Source: Dyella monticola (GTDB lineage: Bacteria; Pseudomonadota; Gammaproteobacteria; Xanthomonadales; Rhodanobacteraceae). From it: a stretch of 64,000 bases of DNA. The position numbers and the translations under genes were made by a program. Where the stretch lies: positions 186,001 through 250,000 of the forward strand of contig NZ_QRBE01000006.1 of NCBI RefSeq assembly GCF_003363155.1, in the 5' to 3' direction. Positions 1-8,785 of the stretch are shown piece after piece (within the stretch, counting starts at the first letter, position 1; every line of letters begins with the position of its first letter). The notes under the pieces were generated by a model. It made no database searches and had not been told where the DNA came from. It saw nothing but the letters and a program-made list of their open reading frames with translations.

Positions 1-672
1 GATTTGCTGGCTACCGGCTGGAAGGATTGGTACACGAGCGTGGAAGCCGCGGCAGATACGTTCCGGCGCGAAGTCGACCATCTGTTCGTGGCAGGCCTGT
101 CGATGGGGGCGATTCTCGCGCTGAAGCTGGCCGCGGAACGTCCGGAGTGGGTGCGCGGCGTGGGGGTCTACGGCGCCACGTTCCGCTACGACGGCTGGGC
201 GATTCCGTGGTACGCCAAGTTTGCCTTCATGCTGCCGTGGCTGCAGCGCGCAGGCATCGGCAAGAACTGGATGCTGCATGAGAGTGAGCCTTACGGCCTG
301 CGCGATGAGCGCCTGCGCGCGCAGATCAGCGCGCTGATGCAGAGCGGCGACAGCACTGCCGCCGGCCTGCCGGGAAACCCGTGGCCATCACTGGCCGAAA
401 TGTATGACATGGCCGCGATCGTCCGCCGCGAGCTGCCCAGGGTGACCGCGCCATGCCTGATTGCGCATGCCACGGAAGATGACATCGCCAGCCTGGAAAA
501 CGCTCATCTGGTGGCGCGTGGCGTGTCGGGGCCGGTGGAAACGCTGCTGCTGGAAAACAGCTATCACATGATCACGATCGATCAGGAGCGACGCATCCTG
601 ATCGACCGCTCGGCCGACTTCTTCTCCAAGGTCGCTGCCAGTTGCACGCCCAGCGCGCTTGCTGCCGCCTGA
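1..672 (+). CDS. Est30-like carboxylesterase (alpha/beta hydrolase), 5' end cut by the window
   Basis: The reading frame is open from base 1, so the true start lies upstream and about 223 residues are visible. The serine-hydrolase nucleophile elbow reads GLSMG, followed by a late acid segment (ATEDDIA) and a catalytic histidine in NSYHMITIDQE. The spacing and the HMITIDQE ending resemble the Est30 carboxylesterase/monoacylglycerol lipase family, which hydrolyses short acyl esters. Twelve bases separate its stop from the next gene, and an acyl carrier protein and ketosynthase follow. It may therefore be a thioesterase or editing hydrolase of the same acyl pathway; that role is inference. No signal peptide can be judged because the N-terminus is missing. 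Confidence 0.8.
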   Translation, partial: DLLATGWKDWYTSVEAAADTFRREVDHLFVAGLSMGAILALKLAAERPEWVRGVGVYGATFRYDGWAIPWYAKFAFMLPWLQRAGIGKNWMLHESEPYGLRDERLRAQISALMQSGDSTAAGLPGNPWPSLAEMYDMAAIVRRELPRVTAPCLIAHATEDDIASLENAHLVARGVSGPVETLLLENSYHMITIDQERRILIDRSADFFSKVAASCTPSALAAA

Positions 673-683
673 GCGATCTGTCC

Positions 684-1043
684 GTGTCTCCCCTCGTCGC
701 CACGCTGTGGCTGGTCAACGTCACGCTCGATACCGGCGGTCAGCTCGCCTTCAAGGCTGCCGCAGGTGATCCACGCGCCGGCGATGGGCTGGCGCGCTGG
801 CGTTATATGGCCAGCCGTCCATGGCTGTGGCTGGGTTTGCTGGCCTATGCGCTGCATCTCCTGACGTGGATCGCGTTTCTGTCGCTGGTGGAGCTTTCAC
901 AGGGCATGCTGCTGGCGTCGATCAATATCGTCGCCATCATGCTGGGCGGCCGCGTGCTGTTCCGGGAGGCGCTCACGCCCTTGCGCATTGCCGGCATCTT
1001 GCTGGTCAGCACGGGCGTTGCCATCGTCGGAGCCTCGGGATGA
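684..1043 (+). CDS. Small EamA/SMR-type membrane protein, ArnE-like (first of a pair)
   Basis: A 119-residue protein with four predicted hydrophobic segments and a late GILLVSTGVAIVGASG helix, the size and layout of the ArnE/ArnF half-transporters that flip undecaprenyl-linked aminoarabinose. GTG at 684 is chosen because it gives a compact first helix; a longer TTG start at 642 would add a non-hydrophobic leader inside the upstream gene. Its stop overlaps the start of the second small membrane protein (ATGA), which suggests the two subunits are made together as a heterodimer. The substrate is unknown. The neighbouring ACP and ketosynthase suggest an acylated lipid or glycolipid, which is inference. 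Confidence 0.65.
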   Translation: MSPLVATLWLVNVTLDTGGQLAFKAAAGDPRAGDGLARWRYMASRPWLWLGLLAYALHLLTWIAFLSLVELSQGMLLASINIVAIMLGGRVLFREALTPLRIAGILLVSTGVAIVGASG

Positions 1044-1483
1044 ACGCGCGTACATGGCGCTTTTATCTATGTGGCTTCGCCTTGCTGCTGGTGTTCGACA
1101 CCATCGTGCAAGTGAGCTTCAAGCTCACCGGAGCACATGCGTTTCCGCCGCAAGCGAGCGGGGCATGGGTGAGTCGCATCATTGGCCAGCCGTGGATCTA
1201 CGTTGCCTTGATCGGCTATGTCGGCAACTTTTTCACCTGGATGAGCCTGCTCAAGCACGCGCCCATTGGCCCTGCGTTCGCCGCCTCGCACCTGGACGTT
1301 GTCAGCGTGATGTTAGCTTCCGCTTGGCTGTTTCATGACGCCCTCACACCGATGCGCCTGCTGGGCGCCGGCGTGATCATGATGGGCATCACGTGCCTGG
1401 CGTTTGCCGAAAGCCGCACGCATGGCGGGCAGGATAAGCTTGCGCAGGCCCATGGCCCCCTAGGGGCACCGGCCGATGATTGA
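1040..1483 (+). CDS. Small EamA/SMR-type membrane protein, ArnF-like (second of a pair)
   Basis: A 147-residue protein with four hydrophobic segments, beginning at the ATG that overlaps the previous stop by four bases. It has a longer N-terminal half than its partner and a hydrophilic C-terminal tail of about 25 residues. The pattern of two unequal, translationally coupled EamA halves is that of ArnE/ArnF-type flippases and some heterodimeric SMR exporters. No glycosyltransferase or arn gene is visible, so a specific lipid A role cannot be claimed. A 194-base gap follows before the ACP gene. Confidence 0.65.
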   Translation: MNARTWRFYLCGFALLLVFDTIVQVSFKLTGAHAFPPQASGAWVSRIIGQPWIYVALIGYVGNFFTWMSLLKHAPIGPAFAASHLDVVSVMLASAWLFHDALTPMRLLGAGVIMMGITCLAFAESRTHGGQDKLAQAHGPLGAPADD

Positions 1484-1677
1484 GTCATTGGCGAACTGCC
1501 CGGTTTACCTATGACAGGCGAGGATGTGCGCGCCGAACGGCAGCACGCTTTAATGGGTGGAAATCATGCCTCGGGACACATGACTCCCGGGCACAAGAAG
1601 TTGCGCTTTCCGTTTCATATGGACAACGCACGCGCTCTTCGTCACGCTTTTGGATCAGGGGAACAACGGGGAAGCTC

Positions 1678-1932
1678 ATGAGCGACGTACAACAGGAAAT
1701 TTTCGACATCGTCAGCAAGCAAGCGAAGATCGATATCAACACCGTCAAGAGTGAATCCACGCTCAAGGATCTTGGTGTCGCTTCGCTCGATGCCATCGAA
1801 GTGATTTTCGATATCGAAGAACATTTCAACATCAACCTGCCGAACGAAGACGTCGACTTCGAAAGCGGCACGGTCGGTCATCTGGTTGCGGCGGTCGAGC
1901 GCCAGATTGCGCTGAAGCCCGCAAACGGCTGA
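1678..1932 (+). CDS. Acyl carrier protein, specialised type
   Basis: An 84-residue ACP with the four-helix pattern and the phosphopantetheine site in LGVASLDAIEV. The attachment serine is Ser36, but the usual DSL triplet is ASL, so the acidic residue before the serine is missing. The ATG at 1678 follows a purine-rich GGGGAA ribosome binding site; an in-frame extension upstream lacks ACP similarity. It lies 56 bases before a ketosynthase, so it probably carries the growing acyl chain for that enzyme rather than serving housekeeping fatty acid synthesis. The housekeeping acpP normally sits beside fabF/fabG, which are not here. Confidence 0.85.
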   Translation: MSDVQQEIFDIVSKQAKIDINTVKSESTLKDLGVASLDAIEVIFDIEEHFNINLPNEDVDFESGTVGHLVAAVERQIALKPANG

Positions 1933-1988
1933 GCACCGTTCGCAGCAAGGCAACGCGGGCCACGCCCGCGCATCATGTAGGTTCAAGC

Positions 1989-3203
1989 ATGCGTCGTATC
2001 GTAATTACCGGCATGGGCGGCATCTGCGCGCTCGGCCACAATGCCCCGGATATCTGGCAGGCCATGAGCGAGGGCCGCAGCGGCATCGGTCCCATTCAGC
2101 GCCTTGATCGCAACTGGTTGCGCAATGATGTTATCGCCGCTCAAATCTCGGATTTCGAACCCCGTGCCTATATCGACGAGGCCCGCCTGGCACTGTGCGA
2201 TCCGCTGAGCCAATACGCGCTGGTTGCCGCTGGCGAAGCGATTCGTCAGTCGGGTCTGGATTTTCGCCATGAACGCGCTTCCCGCACTGCCGTGGTGATT
2301 GGTGTCGGCGCGGCTGGCGAAGAGACACGCGAGGCGCTCTACCACAAGCTCTACGTCGAGCACGCGACGCGTTTTCATCCGCTGGGCATCGTGCGCATCA
2401 TGAGCAATGCCCCGGCCAGCCAGATCAGCATGGCGCACGGCATCACCGGTCCTACGTTCTCGGTGTCCAGCGCTTGCGCATCGTCCAATCATGCGTTTGC
2501 ACAGGCGGCAATGATGATTCGCGCGGGCATGGTCGATGCAGCCGTCGCCGGTGGTAGCGAAGCCTGTGTCACGGTCGGCGTGGTACGCGCATGGGATGCG
2601 ATGCGCGTACTGGCGCCCGATACCTGCCGGCCCTTCAGCATCAACCGGCGCGGACTTGTGCTCGGCGAAGGTTCGGCAATGTTCGTGCTGGAAACGCTGG
2701 AAAGCGCGCAGGCACGCGGCGCCACCATCCTGGCCGAACTGGCCGGTATTGGTATGAGCGCGGATGCTGGCGATATCGCCGCGCCTTCCGAAACCGGTGC
2801 CGCCGCGGCCATGCAGGCCGCGCTGCAGGATGCCGGCATGCAGCCCGACGCGTTCGACTACATCAACGCCCACGGCACCGGCACCGCCGCGAACGACTCC
2901 ACCGAAACGCGCGCCATCCACCGCGTGTTTGGCGATCATGCGCGCCAGTTGGCGGTAAGTTCCACCAAGCCCATGCACGGTCACGCACTTGGCGCCGCCG
3001 GTGCACTGGAAATGATCGCGGCCATCGGAGCACTGCGCCACGGCATCGTGCCGCCGACGCTCAATTACCTTGGACCCGATCCGGTGTGTGATCTGGACTA
3101 CGTGCCGCACGAGGCACGTGCCATGCCGGTACGCGCCGCGCTGAACAATTCGTTCGCGTTCGGCGGTTTGAATGCCGTGGTGGCGGTGCGTCAGGCGCCC
3201 TGA
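1989..3203 (+). CDS. Beta-ketoacyl-ACP synthase, FabF/NodE-like
   Basis: A 404-residue condensing enzyme of the thiolase fold with the complete Cys-His-His triad: Cys163 in SSACASSNHA, His295 in INAHGTGTAANDSTE and His332 in GHALGAAGALE, with Lys327 just before. Length fits FabF (about 410). It would extend the acyl chain on the preceding ACP with malonyl-ACP. Pairing with a dedicated ACP, as NodE pairs with NodF, suggests a specialised fatty acid or polyketide product. No ketoreductase or dehydratase is in view; they may lie left of the window. It ends 20 bases from the convergent Nudix gene. Confidence 0.9.
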   Translation: MRRIVITGMGGICALGHNAPDIWQAMSEGRSGIGPIQRLDRNWLRNDVIAAQISDFEPRAYIDEARLALCDPLSQYALVAAGEAIRQSGLDFRHERASRTAVVIGVGAAGEETREALYHKLYVEHATRFHPLGIVRIMSNAPASQISMAHGITGPTFSVSSACASSNHAFAQAAMMIRAGMVDAAVAGGSEACVTVGVVRAWDAMRVLAPDTCRPFSINRRGLVLGEGSAMFVLETLESAQARGATILAELAGIGMSADAGDIAAPSETGAAAAMQAALQDAGMQPDAFDYINAHGTGTAANDSTETRAIHRVFGDHARQLAVSSTKPMHGHALGAAGALEMIAAIGALRHGIVPPTLNYLGPDPVCDLDYVPHEARAMPVRAALNNSFAFGGLNAVVAVRQAP

Positions 3204-3222
3204 TCGGCGTGCGGTTCCTGCA

Positions 3223-3711
3223 TCACAGCCGCGTGTACGACCACGATTGCATGCGGCCATCCTTATACGGCATCACGCCGTGGAACGGACGCGGGTCGCG
3301 ATCGAACACCAACGGCAGGAAGTGGCGATCGCCTTCCCACATCGGCAAGTCCATGAGGTGGTCCACGTCGATCCATTCCAACGTGCCTTCGGGGTTTTGC
3401 GTGTACGGCTCGCCGCTGAAGCTGTCGATCACGAAGATGAAGCCCAGCCAATCCTCGCCCTGCTTGCCGAAGCCAGGCCAATTGAGCGTGCCACGCAAAT
3501 GCATCGACTCGCATTCGATGCCGGCCTCTTCCTGGATTTCGCGACGCATGCAGGCGGCAATGTCCTCACCAGGCTCCATCTTGCCGCCCAGGCCGTTGTA
3601 TTTGCCCAGATGCTGATCATCCGGCCGCGCATTGCGGTGGATCATCAACACCTTGCGTCGATCGGATGAGAGCACATAGCCGAGCGTGGCAACGATGGGC
3701 ATATAGGGCAT
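3223..3711 (-). CDS. Nudix hydrolase, 8-oxo-dGTP diphosphatase-like
   Basis: A 162-residue Nudix protein. The Nudix box spans residues 43-65 and keeps every consensus position, including Glu49, Arg57-Glu58 and Glu61-Glu62, which bind the magnesium. The sequence around it (YNGLGGKMEPGED) and the later TLNWPGF and EGDRHFLPLVF segments resemble the MutT/MTH1-like sanitising enzymes such as MutX. It probably removes oxidised nucleotides from the pool. A second in-frame ATG nine bases downstream is an equally possible start. The gene stands alone between two plus-strand units. Confidence 0.85.
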   Translation of the reverse strand: MPYMPIVATLGYVLSSDRRKVLMIHRNARPDDQHLGKYNGLGGKMEPGEDIAACMRREIQEEAGIECESMHLRGTLNWPGFGKQGEDWLGFIFVIDSFSGEPYTQNPEGTLEWIDVDHLMDLPMWEGDRHFLPLVFDRDPRPFHGVMPYKDGRMQSWSYTRL

Positions 3712-3818
3712 AAGGGATGCTCTGATGGATGCTGCGCGGGTCGCAAAGCTGAAGTTTAAGACCTATGCGGGCAACCATGCTCTTGCATCGATCACGCCTG
3801 GGCGGCGACCATCTGTGC

Positions 3819-4637
3819 ATGCGAGCGCCCTCCCCAAGAGCCTGTCCACGATCTCTGCGCGGCCTGCCCGTTTGCCTGCTTGCGTTGGCGGGGGCGCTGG
3901 TGTCATTGGCCAGTTGCAACAGTCAGCTGCAGCCGATGGAGAGCCGCGAGATCACGTTCCAGGGCCAGGATTTCACCGTGGTCAGCCTGGATCTGCATCG
4001 CGAAGCGCTGACGCTGCACTGGAAGAATCCCGATACCGGCCAGCCATTCGGCGATATCCAGACTCTGCGCGAATGGGGCGCGGCCAATGGCAAGCGGCTG
4101 ATGTTCGCGGCCAATGCCGGCATCTATGATCAATCGTATGCACCACTGGGCATGTACGTGGAAAACGGCAAGACGCTGGTGCCGTTGAACCTGTTTCATG
4201 GCAACCCGGCCGCGGGCAATTTTTCAATCCGTCCCAATGGCGTGTTTGCGATTTACCGCGATGGCCACGCCGCAGTGCGCACCAGCACGGATTTCAAGGC
4301 GGACAGCAAGCCGGTGGACTGGGCCACGCAATCGGGCCCTATGCTGGTGATCGACGGCAAGATCAACGAACAGTTCGTGCACGATTCCGCCAGTACCAAA
4401 TGGCGCAGCGGTGTTTGTGCGCGCACGCCTTATCAGGTCGTCTTCGCGGTAAGCGATGCGCCGGTGAACTTTCACACCTTCGCGCAGTTGTTCCGCGACA
4501 AGCTTGATTGCCGCGATGCGCTTTACCTGGACGGCAGTATTTCCCAGTTCTACGTCGATGGCGCCGGCTATGCCGGCGCTCCCACCTTCATGGTCAAGCC
4601 CTATGCGGGCATCTTTACGGTGTTTGCCGATCAATGA
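3819..4637 (+). CDS. Lipoprotein with phosphodiester glycosidase (NAGPA/DUF2233) domain
   Basis: A 272-residue exported protein. Starting at the ATG at 3819 gives a type II signal peptide with lipobox LASC, so Cys33 would be lipidated; two upstream in-frame ATGs would give an over-long leader. The mature part matches the phosphodiester glycosidase fold (NAGPA family), with conserved segments ANAGIYD, FSIRPNGVFAI, WATQSGPMLV and LYLDGSISQFY. Family members remove GlcNAc phosphodiesters or related caps; the substrate here is unknown. Its stop overlaps the start of the acylase gene (ATGA), so both envelope enzymes are probably co-translated. Confidence 0.85.
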   Translation: MRAPSPRACPRSLRGLPVCLLALAGALVSLASCNSQLQPMESREITFQGQDFTVVSLDLHREALTLHWKNPDTGQPFGDIQTLREWGAANGKRLMFAANAGIYDQSYAPLGMYVENGKTLVPLNLFHGNPAAGNFSIRPNGVFAIYRDGHAAVRTSTDFKADSKPVDWATQSGPMLVIDGKINEQFVHDSASTKWRSGVCARTPYQVVFAVSDAPVNFHTFAQLFRDKLDCRDALYLDGSISQFYVDGAGYAGAPTFMVKPYAGIFTVFADQ

Positions 4638-7048
4638 CGACGAAACGGGGGGGCCGTGGGTTCCTGGCACTCGCGATAGTGCTGCTCACCGTGCTGATCG
4701 GCCTGTTTGCGGCCGGCTGGTGGCGGCTGGCAGGCAGCCGTGCGCAGCTGGATGGAACACAGCGTGTGATCGGCCCGCAGCATGCGGTCACCATCACCCG
4801 CGATGCGCTCGGTACGGCGACGATCACCGGCCAGTCCCGCGATGACGTCACCTACGCGCTCGGTCACGTGCATGCGCAGGAGCGCTTTTTCCCCATGGAC
4901 CTCATGCGCCGTGCGGCCGCTGGCGAATTGTCCGAACTGGTAGGCCCGGCGGCGCTGGATGTCGATATCGCACACCGCCGCCATCGACTGCGCGCGGTGG
5001 CCCAGGCGGCCTATGCCGCGCTTTCACCCGCACAGAAACACACGCTGGATATCTATCGCGACGGCGTGAACGCGGGCCTGGCCAATCTGCGTGAAAAACC
5101 GTGGGAATACATGCTGCTCAAAGCCAGGCCCGAGCCTTGGCGTTCGGAAGACAGCATGCTGGTGATCGCGGCGATGTATCTGGACCTCAACGACGACGGC
5201 AACAACCCGCGGGAAACGCACATCGCACAAATGCGCGCCGTACTCCCTGCAGCGCTGGTGACCTTCCTGATTTCGCCCGATCCGAACTGGGAAGCGCCGC
5301 TGAAAGACGGTACCTCGCCCTCGCCGGTGATTCCGGCCGAGGATGTGTACGACCTTCGCCACACCAACACGCCAGCTGCGAGCACGACCGTCGCCGCAGC
5401 GACGATAGAGTCGGTGGATCGTGCGTACCCAGGCAGCAACAGCTTTGCCGTGGCAGGCACGATTTCGCGCAGCGGTTCGGCCATTCTCGCCAACGACATG
5501 CATCTGGATTTGCGCGTGCCGGATATCTGGTTTCGCGCACGCTTGCGTTACCCCGATCCCACCGCGCCCAAGGGCGGGCGCGACGTGATGGGCGTAACGC
5601 TGCCTGGGACACCCGCGCTGGTGGTGGGTTCGAACGGACAGATCGCCTGGGGTTTCACCAACAGCTACGGCGATTGGATGGATTGGGTACGCATCCAGCG
5701 CGACCCGCACAACCCGCAGCGCTACAAAGTGCCGGAGGGCTGGGCCACGATCGAACAGCATGATGAAATCATTGGCGTGAAAGGCGCGGCGCCGCACACG
5801 CTACACGTCGAAGACACGCGCTGGGGCCCAATTCTCAGCAAGGATACCGATGGCACGCCGCTCGCGCTTGCATGGATCGGCGATCTGCCGCGCGCCTACA
5901 ACATGGCGTTGATGCAGCTCGAACACGTCAGCGCGGTCTCGGCAGCCTTGGACCTTGGCCCGACGTTCGGTATCCCGCCGCAGAATTTTCTGGTCGCCGA
6001 CAGCGCGGGCCACATCGGCTGGACGATTGCCGGCAACAGCATTCCGCTACGCGCAGGTTTCGATCCAGTGCTGCCGGCTGATTGGTCGCAACCGAATACC
6101 GGCTGGGTGGGCTGGGCGGCACCGTCGCAATACCCACGCATCGAAAATCCCGCAGACGGCCGGCTCTGGACCGCCAACAATCGCACCGTAGGCAGCGATG
6201 AACTGGCTTTGCTCGGCGAAGGTGGACATGACATTGGCGCGCGCGCACAGCAGATTCGCGATGACTTGCGCGCACGCGCCGATTTCGGCCCTGCCAACCT
6301 GCTGGACATCCAGCTCGATGATCACGCCGTGTTCCTCACCCGCTGGCAACAGTTGCTGCAAACCACAGTTGCCAACACGCAGGATCCGTCGCTCGCGCAA
6401 CTGCGCGGGCTTACCGCGGCGTGGCGCAATGAAGCGGCGCCCGACAGCGTGGACTATCGCCTGGTGCATGCATTTCGCGACGAAGTGCATAAGCGGGTGC
6501 TCGCGCCGTTCACCGCGCGCATCCAGCAACGCTTTCCCGATTTCCAATGGCCGGGACCCGGCAACCAGGAAGCGGCCGTGTGGATGCTGATTCAGCAACA
6601 ACCGACTTACCTGCTCGATCCCGTTTACCACGATTGGCACGCCTTGTTGCTGCAGGCGGCACGCAACGTTGCCGATACACTGGGCAAGCAACCGGGCGGA
6701 TTAGCGGCACGTACGTGGGGCGAGGTGAATCATGCCGATATTCGCCATCCGCTTTCGCGTGCCCTGCCCGCGTTTGTCGGCCGATGGCTGGATATGCCCG
6801 ACGACGAATTGCCCGGTGATCACAATATGCCGCGCGTGGCGGGACCCGGGTTCGGGGCTTCGGAGCGGCTGGATGTTTCGCCGGGCCATGAAAGCGAGGG
6901 TATTCTTGAAATGCCTGGCGGCCAAAGCGATAACCCGTTGTCGCCGTTCTATGCCGCAGGGCATGAGGACTGGGTGCATGGACACCCGACGCCGCTGATG
7001 CCTGGAAAGGATCTGCACACGTTGGTGCTTCAGCCCTCGCCGCGTTGA
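4634..7048 (+). CDS. Penicillin acylase family Ntn hydrolase
   Basis: An 804-residue protein with an N-terminal hydrophobic signal or anchor (residues about 9-28) and the penicillin/acyl-homoserine-lactone acylase fold. The autoproteolytic site is Gly267-Ser268 in YPGSNSFAV; Ser268 would become the N-terminal nucleophile of a beta chain of about 537 residues. GHVHAQERFFPMDLMRR in the alpha part and TANNRTVG in the beta part are family landmarks. It cleaves an amide-linked acyl group in the periplasm; substrates in this family include penicillins, cephalosporins and N-acyl-homoserine lactones, and sequence alone does not separate them. ATG 4634 overlaps the upstream stop. Confidence 0.9.
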   Translation: MTTKRGGRGFLALAIVLLTVLIGLFAAGWWRLAGSRAQLDGTQRVIGPQHAVTITRDALGTATITGQSRDDVTYALGHVHAQERFFPMDLMRRAAAGELSELVGPAALDVDIAHRRHRLRAVAQAAYAALSPAQKHTLDIYRDGVNAGLANLREKPWEYMLLKARPEPWRSEDSMLVIAAMYLDLNDDGNNPRETHIAQMRAVLPAALVTFLISPDPNWEAPLKDGTSPSPVIPAEDVYDLRHTNTPAASTTVAAATIESVDRAYPGSNSFAVAGTISRSGSAILANDMHLDLRVPDIWFRARLRYPDPTAPKGGRDVMGVTLPGTPALVVGSNGQIAWGFTNSYGDWMDWVRIQRDPHNPQRYKVPEGWATIEQHDEIIGVKGAAPHTLHVEDTRWGPILSKDTDGTPLALAWIGDLPRAYNMALMQLEHVSAVSAALDLGPTFGIPPQNFLVADSAGHIGWTIAGNSIPLRAGFDPVLPADWSQPNTGWVGWAAPSQYPRIENPADGRLWTANNRTVGSDELALLGEGGHDIGARAQQIRDDLRARADFGPANLLDIQLDDHAVFLTRWQQLLQTTVANTQDPSLAQLRGLTAAWRNEAAPDSVDYRLVHAFRDEVHKRVLAPFTARIQQRFPDFQWPGPGNQEAAVWMLIQQQPTYLLDPVYHDWHALLLQAARNVADTLGKQPGGLAARTWGEVNHADIRHPLSRALPAFVGRWLDMPDDELPGDHNMPRVAGPGFGASERLDVSPGHESEGILEMPGGQSDNPLSPFYAAGHEDWVHGHPTPLMPGKDLHTLVLQPSPR

Positions 7049-7085
7049 GGATGGGATGTCCGTACCTACCAAGGTTGCCCAGCAC

Positions 7086-7118
7086 CGTCGCCCCGGCGAA
7101 CGCCGGGGCCTAGCGACG
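7086..7118. repeat. REP-like palindrome (copy 1)
   Basis: Imperfect inverted repeat with arms CGTCGC...GCGACG around a CCCCGGCG-AA-CGCCGGGG core. It belongs to the family of short GC-rich palindromes with CCGGC cores found between genes in this window. It lies between the convergent acylase and dapE genes. Confidence 0.6.
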
Positions 7119-7140
7119 TTTACGTGATCGAAGCCACCAG

Positions 7141-7160
7141 GCCCCGGCTTTTGCCGGGGC
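7141..7160. repeat. REP-like palindrome (copy 2)
   Basis: Perfect 8-bp stem GCCCCGGC/GCCGGGGC with a TTTT loop, 22 bases after copy 1. Together the two could act as a bidirectional transcription block between convergent genes, but there is no T-run after the stem. Confidence 0.6.
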
Positions 7161-7207
7161 GACGATGCGCAATGGCGAGTGTGTTTCGCCAGCTTGCAGG
7201 GGACAGG

Positions 7208-8368
7208 TCAGCACAATGGCTTCAACAACATCCGCTCACAAATCGCCTGATACACATCCGGCAAGCGCTCCAGCTCCGCCACGTCGATACACTCGTCCAC
7301 CTTATGGATGGTGGCGTTGACCGGCCCCAGCTCCACCACTTCCGCACCCATCGGCGCAATAAAGCGGCCATCGGACGTACCGCCACCGGTGCTCTGCTCC
7401 GGCTCCATACCGCATAGCTCCCGGCACACCGCTACCACCGTATCGCGCAAGCGACCGCCAGATGGACACAGGAAAGGTTCGCCAGAAAGCGTCCAATCCA
7501 AGGCGTAATCCAGGCTATGTTTCGCAAGGATCGCCTCCGTGCGCTTGCGCAAGTTCTCGGCTGTACTTGCCGTGCTGTAACGGAAGTTGATCAGCGCAAG
7601 CAGCGAACCGGGAATCACGTTGGTGGCGCCGGTGCCTGCATTGAGATTGGAAACCTGAAACGACGTCGGCGGAAAATCCGCATTGCCCTCGTCCCAACGC
7701 TCCGCCGCCAGTTCCGCCAGCGCGGGCGCGAACGCATGGATCGGATTGAGCGCCTTGTCCGGATACGCCACGTGTCCCTGCACACCGCGCACCGTCAAGG
7801 TACCCGACAGCGAACCACGACGGCCGACACGAATCAGGTCGCCGAGCTTTTCCTTGGACGATGGCTCACCCACCACGCACCAATCGATATGCTCACCGAC
7901 TTCGCGCAAATACGCCGCGATACGTCGCACGCCGTCGAGATTGGTGGGGCCTTCTTCGTCACTGGTAAGCAGCAGACCCACGCGACCGGAGTGATCCGGG
8001 TGCATGGCGACGAAGCGCTCCAGCGCCACGGTCATCGCCGCCACGGAACCTTTCATGTCCGCCGCGCCGCGGCCGTATAGACGTCCATCGCGCACCACCG
8101 GCTCGAAGGGTGGACTCTGCCAGGTCTCTTCAGGTCCGCTTGGCACGACATCGGTGTGGCCGAGAAAGATCAGCAACGGCCCGTGACCCGGCTCGTTATT
8201 CGCGCCGTGTGTCGCCCAAAAATTATCCACTTCACCGTAACGAAGATGTTCGATGCGAAAACCCAGGCGCGCCAGCCGCGCGCCGATTTCAGGTAGACAA
8301 CCGGCATCTTCCGGTGTCAGGGAGCGGCGGCGAATAAGGTCACGAGCGAGCTCTAAAACATCGGACAT
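7208..8368 (-). CDS. dapE: Succinyl-diaminopimelate desuccinylase
   Basis: A 386-residue M20 zinc peptidase-fold enzyme. It hydrolyses N-succinyl-L,L-diaminopimelate to diaminopimelate in the lysine and peptidoglycan precursor pathway. Metal and catalytic residues are visible: His71 and Asp73 (GHTDVVPSG), Asp104 ([10 protein letters not shown]), Glu138-Glu139 (TSDEEGPTN), and the late GGTSDGRF and NATIHKVDE segments typical of DapE. The start at 8368 gives the usual N-terminus ([12 protein letters not shown]); a longer reading frame upstream has no family similarity. dapD, two steps earlier in the pathway, lies about 1.8 kb away on the same strand. Confidence 0.95.
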   Translation of the reverse strand: MSDVLELARDLIRRRSLTPEDAGCLPEIGARLARLGFRIEHLRYGEVDNFWATHGANNEPGHGPLLIFLGHTDVVPSGPEETWQSPPFEPVVRDGRLYGRGAADMKGSVAAMTVALERFVAMHPDHSGRVGLLLTSDEEGPTNLDGVRRIAAYLREVGEHIDWCVVGEPSSKEKLGDLIRVGRRGSLSGTLTVRGVQGHVAYPDKALNPIHAFAPALAELAAERWDEGNADFPPTSFQVSNLNAGTGATNVIPGSLLALINFRYSTASTAENLRKRTEAILAKHSLDYALDWTLSGEPFLCPSGGRLRDTVVAVCRELCGMEPEQSTGGGTSDGRFIAPMGAEVVELGPVNATIHKVDECIDVAELERLPDVYQAICERMLLKPLC

Positions 8369-8785
8369 GAATACCGGATCCTTTGCGGAAGGAAACGCCA
8401 TGGGCACAGGTCTTCATGATCGCATAATGGGGACACGTGGAGCGAAATGCGCCCGATCGAGCACCCTCCTCATCCGACGGCTTTCGACCCGGCAGCGGCC
8501 ATGTCCATGGAAGCACGGCGTCGGCAGAAAATCATCGGGAGCACTTGTGCAGATTTTCATACGTACTGCACTTCGTTTTAATGGGCGCCTAATGTCGACC
8601 ACCTGACACTTCGCCTCTTGGCCAGTCAGGCCATGCCCGAAGAGGGACGGGTTCCTTCAGGTTTTTTCTTTTCACCGCTGCCGACGGGTAGTCGGCTTTC
8701 GTTACCACGCCGCGACCATCCACAACCGTTGCAGCTTGCAGCGGAGCGCAACGTCACTCATGCGTTCTCGAACCGGAGGTGTGTC
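8369..8785. other. Divergent intergenic region between dapE and the secreted protein gene
   Basis: No credible coding sequence was seen in these 417 bases. A short hairpin (GCCGAC/GTCGGC, loop GGGTA) at 8680-8696 is followed by TTTC, and a T-rich stretch lies at 8661-8672. The region should hold promoters for both flanking genes, but no convincing -35/-10 pair was found. Confidence 0.4.

Noticed and set aside
1983-3260. Long minus-strand open frame of 425 codons
   Set aside because: It lies antisense to the ketosynthase gene, is rich in Arg, His and Gly, and has no domain pattern. It is a shadow of high-GC codon bias.
7086-7160. Rho-independent terminators between the acylase and dapE
   Set aside because: The stems are strong but no T-run follows on either strand. 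They are listed as REP-like palindromes instead.
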